A stretch of 64,000 nt of DNA from CAVSQX01 sp963730225. Lineage in GTDB: Bacteria; Planctomycetota; Phycisphaerae; Tepidisphaerales; Tepidisphaeraceae. Below, piece by piece: positions 58,301-64,000 of the stretch. The stretch covers positions 1,364,001-1,428,000 of the forward strand of contig CAVSQX010000001.1 in NCBI GenBank assembly GCA_963730225.1, read 5' to 3'. Below the pieces are notes generated by a model that worked only from the letters and a program-made list of their open reading frames with translations, had not been told where the DNA came from and made no database searches. How positions within the stretch are numbered: position 1 is the first letter of the stretch; each line of letters begins with the position of its first letter. A program made the translations under genes and the position numbers.

Positions 58301-60221
58301 CGCGATCAACAGCGTGGGGCAGATCACGCAATCCGGTGGAACTCTGTCGTTTTCCAATTCCGGTTCCTTTCTCAACACAGGCAACATCGCTTTTTCCGGC
58401 GACCAGGTGCAACTGACCGGAGGCGCCTTGTTGAACAGCGGCGCAATAACCCTTAACGGCTCGACCGTCACCGGATCGGCGACGCTGAACAACGGATCGC
58501 TGGGCGTCCTTGGCGGTTATGGAACTATCACCGCACCGCTGGCCAACAGCGGCTTGCTCGTGCCCAGCGGAGGATCGCTGAACGTTCCCGCTTTCACCAA
58601 CAACGGCACCATCGCCCCGGCCACCGTGGCCGCCAGTTTGTCCGGCGGAGCCATCACCAACGCCGACGAGATCGAAGGAGTTGGCCAGATCGGCAACACG
58701 ATTACCAACAACGGGCTGATCTCCCCCACCGGCGGACGACTGACCCTCAGCGGCGCGGTTACCAACGGCTCCAGCGGGCAAATCAGCGTCGGCTCGGGCA
58801 ATGAGTTGGACATCCCGCTGGGCCTCTCGGTTAACAATGGCGTCATCAGCCTCACTGGCGGAACGTTGAATACCAATATCGCCGCTATTACCAACACCAG
58901 CACCGGTCAGATCACCGGCTATGGCACTTTGCGCACTGGCGCCCTGGTTAATAATGGCGCGATCACCTTCACGGGTGGAACAACGACCGTGAACGGATCG
59001 GTTATCAATAGCTTGGGCCAGACTATCAATGTGAAATATCAACCAGGGATCTTCACCGGCTCGGTTACCAACAGCGGAACGTTCATCGTCACGGGAACGA
59101 CGGTCACTTTCACCGGCCCTTATTCCGGCAATGCCTACATATCCGACCCGAGCACGAACGTTTTCCAGAACAACGTGACGGTAACCCCCGGCGGACAGAT
59201 GAGCGGCGGTGTGGGCGATCAGTATTACCTTTCTGGAGGGATGTTTTCCAATCAGGGGACGTTTATCAACGCTGGTCAACTCCAATCCTCCGACCAATCG
59301 ACGAACAGCGGCAGCTTTACGCAGAGCGGCTCGCAAACGTGGTCCGCCGGTACTACGTTCACCAACACCGCCGGGACCGCCACATTCGCCACCGACGCCG
59401 GCGGTGGTGGCGCGAACCTGTCTATCAACGCCGTTGCCGGCTCGGTGACTTTCGGCAGCACGCAGCACCTGGCGACTTTATCAATCTCTTCCGGCGCAGC
59501 CGCCATTGCGACTTCCGCTTCGCCGGCGAATGTCATCGAGACCGGATCACTTTCCGTCGCCGGTTCGCTGAATCTAACCAACAACGACGCGATCATTCAT
59601 AACGGCAGCTTGAGCCAGATCACGGCCGCGGTTGCCGCTGGCTATCACGGCGGCAATTGGCTTGGCGCAAGCGGCATTACCTCATCCGCCGCCGCCGTTA
59701 CTGACAACACGGCGCTCGGCATCGAGTTGAACAATAACGGAAGCACGACATTGCTCAGCACATTCGAGGGCCAATCGGTAACCAGCACCGACATTCTGGT
59801 GAAATACACATACTTCGGCGATGCAAATCTCGACGGGCGCGTCAATGGCAACGACTACACGCTGATCGATAACGGTTTTAATAACAGGCTCACTGGCTGG
59901 CGCAACGGCGACTTCAATTACGATGGCGTCGTCAACGGCGACGATTACACGCTCATCGACAATGCCTTCAACACCCAGGGTCCGCCGCTAGCCTCCGTTC
60001 CAGCGGAGATGATCGCCGTCAACACATCGCAGATCGCCGGCGTCGGGAGCGCCGCAGTGCCGGAACCGGCGAGCGCGGCATTGCTGGCCATCGGTGCGGC
60101 CGGGTTGCTGATGCGTCGGCGACGCCTGCCCGATGGCCATCGGCATTTTTGCCTGGATCGCCGCCCACGCGGCGGCCGAGGGGCAGTCAGGCAAGAGGGG
60201 CAAGCGGTTTTTCGTCGCTGA
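55320..60221 (+). CDS. Giant PEP-CTERM beta-strand repeat surface protein with dockerin-like motifs
   Basis: A 1633-residue protein from ATG 55320 with GAGAGG 6 nt upstream. A signal peptide (LRAASAVGAALWICTPSARILA) is followed by at least ten imperfect repeats, each about 45-50 residues and Gly/Ser/Thr/Asn-rich, with the pattern GTYSLSGTG...GGSGTFTQSGGT. They resemble the autotransporter-associated beta-strand repeats that build a long parallel beta-helix. The C-terminal module has GDANLDGRVNGNDYTLIDNG and GDFNYDGVVNGDDYTLIDNA, then a PEP-CTERM signal (VPEPASAALLAIGAAGLLMRRRR) and about 30 more residues. No catalytic domain is recognised. It is probably a structural or adhesive surface fibre. 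Confidence 0.82.
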   Translation: MRSSAVTCRRRALRAASAVGAALWICTPSARILASSYVGASGSDWNTAGNWSPSGVPGSGTNVSIIESPASLFTVSFDTNYTSGTAIGNLTLDSTSSFAVELNQTLAADNLFASNENIGNSGKATYNQTAATNSVTNNFEVGILAGSSGTYILGGGTLLGNGGEAVGISGAGAFTQSAGLNSTPILYLGLVAGITGSYSLSGTGTVSAPELQVGYSGPGVFTQSGGTVTDTQYMVAGFNAGGSGTYNLGAGILNCNELVLGNLAAAGTLVASTGTFNQSGGAATYTTGITAGASAGTVGIYSLSGTGSLTSTGTVYVGSAGNGTFTESAGSATFSGTDTNNNSLSIADQSGSQGKYSLSGSGVLVSSHNEWVGNGGSGTFVQNGGTNTDNGGFQIASQSGSSGTYSLSGTGVFTANSGEAIGFGGTAAFNQSGGTHTVAVGNLNLAYGAGAVATYALSGGTLTLNSGSVYVGGNPGGAGGKGNFTVSGTGILNTSTLASITVYNTFGSGLTLSGGTINTGSLNLSGTPALFSFTGGTLNWNNPNAIAVVDNLAAGNLGSTISLGASQTLSVAASEYVGYAGTGEINQSGGLHSVASTGNFDLGYSFSSTGIYSLSGNGVLSVGSSADTTSNPGGFVTVGVDGNATFNQSGGVASFNGTDGFGNGFGVGGMSSGTYNLSGGTLSVANAELIGVYGVGSFSQSAGTHIVGSLISIGSQSGSSGAYTLSGGTVSTAALVLGYDGSSGTLANSFGTFNQSGGSITATTGEFVGYQGAGIYSQSGGTNTITSNYFLLGDFMGSSGTYNLSNGVLGTNGIEYVGAAAPGTFIQSGGTNSTTTLYMGEGNGTGMYSLSGTGVFNVSANGYVGGSNSGAGSTGTLTITSGSMTVTGTLLAYNGNGSSISLSGGLLSVGSLVLNGGPAQLNWTGGTINFINGATISSSFALGSNIVLNSSQTLSFGGSLVNNGQITLNGGTAAGSGTLVNNSQIIGYGTIGGSAINSVGQITQSGGTLSFSNSGSFLNTGNIAFSGDQVQLTGGALLNSGAITLNGSTVTGSATLNNGSLGVLGGYGTITAPLANSGLLVPSGGSLNVPAFTNNGTIAPATVAASLSGGAITNADEIEGVGQIGNTITNNGLISPTGGRLTLSGAVTNGSSGQISVGSGNELDIPLGLSVNNGVISLTGGTLNTNIAAITNTSTGQITGYGTLRTGALVNNGAITFTGGTTTVNGSVINSLGQTINVKYQPGIFTGSVTNSGTFIVTGTTVTFTGPYSGNAYISDPSTNVFQNNVTVTPGGQMSGGVGDQYYLSGGMFSNQGTFINAGQLQSSDQSTNSGSFTQSGSQTWSAGTTFTNTAGTATFATDAGGGGANLSINAVAGSVTFGSTQHLATLSISSGAAAIATSASPANVIETGSLSVAGSLNLTNNDAIIHNGSLSQITAAVAAGYHGGNWLGASGITSSAAAVTDNTALGIELNNNGSTTLLSTFEGQSVTSTDILVKYTYFGDANLDGRVNGNDYTLIDNGFNNRLTGWRNGDFNYDGVVNGDDYTLIDNAFNTQGPPLASVPAEMIAVNTSQIAGVGSAAVPEPASAALLAIGAAGLLMRRRRLPDGHRHFCLDRRPRGGRGAVRQEGQAVFRR

Positions 60222-60227
60222 GTTTGA

Positions 60228-60800
60228 TCAACGACTGGCTTGGCAGGGGGCGTGAACCCGATCGTTCCAGGCGGCGCGCGACAGCGTGTACAGGACATGC
60301 GGCAGAAGCGGATGATCCGCTGGCAGGCCGGGATGTTCAAAATCATCGGCCGGCGAATGCGACATGCCAAGGCGTTCCATGACACGACGAGACCGCGCGT
60401 TGCCGGCCGTGGTGAACGAAACGATTTTTTCCAGCCCGGCATTCTCAAATCCAAACTGTATCGCGGTCGCGCCGGCTTCGGTGGCGTAGCCGTTTCCCCA
60501 GTGCCCATGAGCCAGCCGCCAACCGACCTCGACGCACGGCGTGAAGCGGGCCTGGAAATTCGGCACGCTGAGTCCGACGAACCCGATAAACGGCTCCCCG
60601 CCAATAATCTCCACGGCCCACAATCCAAACCCGCGCCGCTGAAGATTCTCACGAATGCGATTGCCCAACTCATCGCTTTGGGCACCCGTGAGAACCTGCG
60701 GCAAATATTCCATCACCCGCGGATCGGCGTTCATGGCGGCGAAAGCCGGTAGATCGCCATCGGTCCAGTCGCGCAGGCGCAATCGGGAGGTTTCAATCAC
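60228..60800 (-). CDS. GNAT N-acetyltransferase, RimJ/RimL-like
   Basis: About 190 residues from GTG 60800, which overlaps the end of the sulfatase gene; an ATG at 60821 adds 7 residues and is equally possible. The RimJ/RimL subfamily pattern is clear: ETSRLRLRDWTDGDLPAFAAMNADP, WAVEIIGGEPFIGFVGLSVP, VEVGWRLAHGHWGNGYATEAGATAI (acetyl-CoA loop HGHWGNGYA) and FTTAGNARSRRVMERLGM. It acetylates an N-terminus, amine or other small molecule. It is convergent with the giant PEP-CTERM gene, 6 nt apart. Confidence 0.85.
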   Translation of the reverse strand: MIETSRLRLRDWTDGDLPAFAAMNADPRVMEYLPQVLTGAQSDELGNRIRENLQRRGFGLWAVEIIGGEPFIGFVGLSVPNFQARFTPCVEVGWRLAHGHWGNGYATEAGATAIQFGFENAGLEKIVSFTTAGNARSRRVMERLGMSHSPADDFEHPGLPADHPLLPHVLYTLSRAAWNDRVHAPCQASR

Positions 60801-62301
60801 GTTTGGATTCCATGGCCGCATACGCGCGGGTCAATGCCGAGAGTTCGGCGCACACCTGCGAAAATTTCGGGTCGCCGGCGAGGTTCTTCATTTCGAGCCG
60901 GTCGGTTTTGGGATCGAAAAGCATCGCGCCGTTGACGCCGCCGGGTCCGAACTCGGCGTAGCGAAATTGCTCCGTGCGAACGGCGACGCCGTGCACGGTC
61001 GAGCCGTCTTCGCTCCAGACCGAGTAAGCCGGACGATTCCAATCGGCGTCGGGTTTGTGCAGCAGCGGAAGCAGACTCCTGCCTTCATTTCCATCGGGCA
61101 GCGCAAGACCGCACAACTCGGCCAGCGTTGCGTAGAGATCGAGCGATTGAACGATGCGGGTGGAACTCTTGCCGTTGCCCGGCGCGGCGGGCGCGTGCAC
61201 GATCAGCGGAACGCGCGTGCCCATTTCGAAAAGCGATCCGGCCTTGGACCATTTGCCCTTCTCGCCGAGCTGATACCCGTGATCGGCGAGAAAAACCACG
61301 ATCGTGTTTTCGCGCAGACCGAGGCGGTCGACCTCGGCGATCACGCGGCCGACATTCCAATCGGTCCAGGAAATCGAGGCGAGATACGCGCGGATCACCT
61401 GTTTCGCTTCGGCTTCGCTCGCACCGCGCCCGATGAACAAATCGGCGTTGCGTTTGCGGATGGCGGCGCTGGGAAATCCCGGCGGCACGGTGGGCCACGC
61501 GGCGAAGTCGGGCGTCAGATCGATGTTGTCGACATCGTACCAATCGAAGAATTTCTGCGGAGCCGTCGGCGGACTGTGCGGTTTGACAAATCCGCAGGCG
61601 ATGAAAAACGGCCGATCTTTGTACTTCCGCAGATTGGCGATGGTGCGTTCGGCGGTGAGATAATCGCCATGAGATTCGCCATTGCCGTCGAGAACCACGA
61701 TGCGATCGGAATACGCGGCCCGGCTGTTGTCGGCCGGGAGCGGCGGAAGATCGCCGTTGGGCATGGGAATCCGCACACGCGGAATTTCCATCGTCCGCCC
61801 GACCGCCGCCCCGCTGCCGTCGTCGGTGGCGCCGCCCTTGTCGCTGACGGCGGTCCAGGATTGCGGATCGTCGATTCCGCCATGATAGATTTTTCCGGCC
61901 CGCACGGTGACATATCCGTTCTGACTGAACAGCTGCGGCAAGGTGACCCAATCGGGATGAGCGACTCGGAAGTTGGTGCGATTCCCCAGCACGCCGGTTT
62001 CAGTCGGAATTCTTCCGGTCAGCAGCGACGCGCGCGAAGGATTGCACAGCGGAAACTGGCAGTAATTGCGGTCGAACCGCACGCCGGCGGCCGAGAGCTC
62101 GTCGAGATTCGGAGTTTTTGCGTGAAACATCGAGCCGTAGCAGCCGAGTTCGACGCGCATGTCGTCGGCCATGAGAAGCAGGACATTGGGTTTGAGTTTT
62201 GACGCTGGGGAAGTTTGGGCGATCAAAGAGCGCGGCAGCGCCGCGGTGGCGGCGGCGGCGGCAAGCTGGCCGAGAAAAGCGCGGCGAGATCGAGGGAGCA
62301 T
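60793..62301 (-). CDS. Sulfatase (iduronate-2-sulfatase-like), Tat-exported
   Basis: A 502-residue protein from ATG 62301. The N-terminus has a twin-arginine-type signal (PRSRRAFLGQLAAAAATAAL). The sulfatase active site is CNPSR (Cys86-Arg90), the CxPSR motif whose Cys must become formylglycine, within QFPLCNPSRASLLTGR. Metal and substrate residues are in LLLMADDMRV, VFLADHGYQLGE and the C-terminal KTDRLEMKNLAGDP, a pattern typical of iduronate-2-sulfatase-like bacterial enzymes. It probably desulfates algal or plant polysaccharides. A formylglycine-generating enzyme must be encoded elsewhere. Confidence 0.92.
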   Translation of the reverse strand: MLPRSRRAFLGQLAAAAATAALPRSLIAQTSPASKLKPNVLLLMADDMRVELGCYGSMFHAKTPNLDELSAAGVRFDRNYCQFPLCNPSRASLLTGRIPTETGVLGNRTNFRVAHPDWVTLPQLFSQNGYVTVRAGKIYHGGIDDPQSWTAVSDKGGATDDGSGAAVGRTMEIPRVRIPMPNGDLPPLPADNSRAAYSDRIVVLDGNGESHGDYLTAERTIANLRKYKDRPFFIACGFVKPHSPPTAPQKFFDWYDVDNIDLTPDFAAWPTVPPGFPSAAIRKRNADLFIGRGASEAEAKQVIRAYLASISWTDWNVGRVIAEVDRLGLRENTIVVFLADHGYQLGEKGKWSKAGSLFEMGTRVPLIVHAPAAPGNGKSSTRIVQSLDLYATLAELCGLALPDGNEGRSLLPLLHKPDADWNRPAYSVWSEDGSTVHGVAVRTEQFRYAEFGPGGVNGAMLFDPKTDRLEMKNLAGDPKFSQVCAELSALTRAYAAMESKRD

Positions 62302-62398
62302 CGGGGCGTCCTGGCAGGAGCCCAGCGTATCGCCGGGTTGCAGGAAATGCACTACAGCGCGCCGAACGGCAGGTGGAGCAGGCGCCTCTGACGAACGC

Positions 62399-62623
62399 TC
62401 AACCCCTCTTATGTTTCTGCCCAGCGTTCCATGCCAAAGCGAGCATGATCAGGGCAAAGGCAATCAGCACCATGCCCCACCAGAGATTGATGTCGATGCC
62501 CAGAGAGTGCGTGTCGTACATCGGGTCGCCCAGCGTTCTGACTCCGTAGCCGGTGATGATGACGCCGATCGCGAGAAACATCAGGCCGATTGGCAGTCGA
62601 ATGTCGATTCCTGCGCCGCCCAT
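62399..62623 (-). CDS. Small two-helix membrane protein beside the SSS symporter
   Basis: A 74-residue protein with two hydrophobic helices (IGLMFLAIGVIITGYGV and WWGMVLIAFALIMLALAW) and a basic tail (NAGQKHKRG). It starts at ATG 62623, 29 nt after the symporter stop. Small proteins of this kind often accompany sodium:solute symporters. No enzyme motif is seen. Confidence 0.75.
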   Translation of the reverse strand: MGGAGIDIRLPIGLMFLAIGVIITGYGVRTLGDPMYDTHSLGIDINLWWGMVLIAFALIMLALAWNAGQKHKRG

Positions 62624-62651
62624 AATGGCTCCTTGAGTTTACAGTTCTTTT

Positions 62652-64000
62652 TTAGCGGAAGATCATGTTCAAAGCGATGGTGATGGCCAGGACAATAACG
62701 CCCAGAGTCACGGGCTGACGGTACCATGGAACATCGTGGTCTTTGATCTTGGGCGTGAGAGAATAGACCAGTCCCTTCAACTCTTCATCGGACTTATTCC
62801 GCGGCGTGGCCAGGGAGATCAGCACGGTGACGACGAAGCAGGCTCCGAAAGCCCACATCGCCGCGCGGAAGTTCTGGGCCATCTCGACGGGATATACGTG
62901 TGGATGGTCGGTGAGCCAGCCGCCCTTGATCCAGGTAGTAGCCCCGTAGGGGATCGTGAGCCCATGGTGCACGGCGGCGGCGACGGTGCCGGCCAGAAGT
63001 CCAAAGAAAGCGCCGTGCCCGGTGGTGCGCTTCCAGAACATGCCCAGCAGAAACGTCGCAAACAGCGGCGCGTTGACGAATCCGAACACCAACTGAAGCA
63101 TGTCCATGATGTTGTTGAACTTGGCCGCGAGATAGGCCGCCGCGATGCTGATGGCGATTCCGGCGACGGTGGTGATTCGTCCAACCCACAGATAATGGCG
63201 GTCGGGCTGATTCTTGACGATGTAGCTTTGATAAATGTCGTAGGTGAAAACCGTGTTGAACGCGGTGACGTTGCCCGCCATGCCGGACATGAACGACGCC
63301 ATGAGCGCGGTAAGGCCCAGGCCCAGCAGGCCGGGTGGGAAATAATGGGTGAGCATGAGCGGCGTGGCCATGTCGTAGTCCAGCGATCCATCGGCTTTTT
63401 TGGGCAGCGACAGGCCCGAACTGCCCCCCTTCTGATAAGTCAGCGCGATGGCGATCATGCCGGGGAGAATGACCAGAATCGGAAAGAGCATTTTGGGAAA
63501 GGCCGCAATGATCGGAGTGCGCCGGGCCGCGGACATGGAATCGGCGGCCATGGCACGCTGGACCACGAGAAAATCGGTGCACCAGTATCCGAACGAGAGC
63601 ACGAAACCGAGCCCGAAAACCAACGTCCACCAATCCAGCCCCATGGGATTGTCGGCCGGATTGCCCATGTGCGACCAGGAGCTGGTGTAGGTTCCCGGTG
63701 CGAAGTGATTGGCGACGGAGACGGCGTCGAGCCGCTGCACGAGCCCGCTCCAGCCGCCGGTGTCTCGCAGCCCCAGATAAACCAGCGGGATGAATCCGAG
63801 AACGATCAGAAAGAACTGCAATACTTCGTTGTAGATGGCCGAGGTTAATCCGCCCATGGTGATGTAAATCAGCACGATGACCGCCGATGCGATGAGCGAA
63901 AAATCCTGGTTCCAGCCCAGCAGCAGATTGAGCAGCTTGGCCAGGGCATACATGGAAATGCCGGAGGAGAAGACGGTCATGAAGGCGAAGGTGAAGGCGT
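62652..64000 (-). CDS. Sodium:solute symporter (SSS family), 5' end cut by window edge
   Basis: 449 residues of an SSS (SGLT/PutP-type) transporter. The open frame continues past the window edge upstream of the ATG at 63980, so the true start is outside. It has many membrane helices and the family segments VIVLIYITMGGLTSAIYNEVLQFFLIVLGFIPLVYL, FGYWCTDFLVVQRAMAA, SGMAGNVTAFNTVFTYDIY and FLLGMFWKRTTGHGAFFGLLAG. It is next to a sulfatase, consistent with uptake of a sugar freed by desulfation. The substrate is not defined. Confidence 0.88.
   Translation of the reverse strand, partial: AFTFAFMTVFSSGISMYALAKLLNLLLGWNQDFSLIASAVIVLIYITMGGLTSAIYNEVLQFFLIVLGFIPLVYLGLRDTGGWSGLVQRLDAVSVANHFAPGTYTSSWSHMGNPADNPMGLDWWTLVFGLGFVLSFGYWCTDFLVVQRAMAADSMSAARRTPIIAAFPKMLFPILVILPGMIAIALTYQKGGSSGLSLPKKADGSLDYDMATPLMLTHYFPPGLLGLGLTALMASFMSGMAGNVTAFNTVFTYDIYQSYIVKNQPDRHYLWVGRITTVAGIAISIAAAYLAAKFNNIMDMLQLVFGFVNAPLFATFLLGMFWKRTTGHGAFFGLLAGTVAAAVHHGLTIPYGATTWIKGGWLTDHPHVYPVEMAQNFRAAMWAFGACFVVTVLISLATPRNKSDEELKGLVYSLTPKIKDHDVPWYRQPVTLGVIVLAITIALNMIFR

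Noticed and set aside
55320..60221. CRISPR or tandem DNA repeat array
   Set aside because: The repeats are imperfect protein-level repeats of variable length; there are no identical direct repeats with unique spacers.

Overview
The window looks like chromosome from a soil or freshwater planctomycete of the Phycisphaerae/Tepidisphaeraceae type. This is inferred from moderately high GC, PEP-CTERM-tagged surface proteins carrying paired dockerin-like Ca-binding motifs (GDANLDG / GDFNYDG), an N-terminal LExLExRxLLS motif typical of planctomycete extracellular proteins, a CxPSR sulfatase next to an SSS symporter, and many carbohydrate genes. No rRNA or taxonomic marker was available to confirm it. 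There are no plasmid, prophage or CRISPR signatures.

Layout. 1-7722 (minus) is one catabolic run: hexuronate/aldonate-type MFS transporter, YjhG/YagF-type xylonate dehydratase, KDX-dehydratase-like FAH protein, Zn-dependent dehydrogenase, Gfo/Idh/MocA oxidoreductase, then an MhqD-like hydrolase and an MhqO-like dioxygenase. It fits a Weimberg-type sugar-acid pathway followed by a quinone-detoxification pair. A secreted pectinesterase-like protein (7921-10464) diverges from it. 11654-15638 is a Hen1-Pnkp RNA-repair cassette, followed by tRNA-Val. 16184-22054 holds a coiled-coil protein, a DUF488 protein, a GNAT enzyme and a minus-strand group of a glycosyltransferase, a HEAT-like secreted protein and an unrecognised 554-residue protein. 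22133-26207 (plus) has purD, a 2-hydroxyacid dehydrogenase, a small membrane protein and an HTTM-DCC fusion. 26273-32191 has a large beta-helix surface protein, an HDOD-GGDEF regulator and a hypothetical protein. 32192-34006 is an accessory-looking stretch with a GC hairpin repeat and a zinc-ribbon membrane protein.

34122-43595 (minus) includes a PEP-CTERM NHL protein, a secreted NlpC/P60-like protein, an MGH1-like glucosidase, a polyferredoxin, a lipoprotein, two ClpP paralogues (one with Asn at the catalytic Asp position) and a small VOC protein. 43634-50187 is a sugar ABC importer operon trailed by DUF89 and TPR-OGT genes. After tRNA-Gln come a small membrane protein, an acyl-CoA dehydrogenase, an ECF sigma/anti-sigma pair, a small PEP-CTERM protein and a 1633-residue beta-repeat PEP-CTERM protein. 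The window ends with a GNAT enzyme, a sulfatase and an SSS symporter that is cut by the edge.

About ten genes that otherwise look intact are split by a single frameshift, two of them clearly in G/C homopolymers. I read most of these as sequence or assembly errors rather than true gene decay. Spans given for such genes join both halves.
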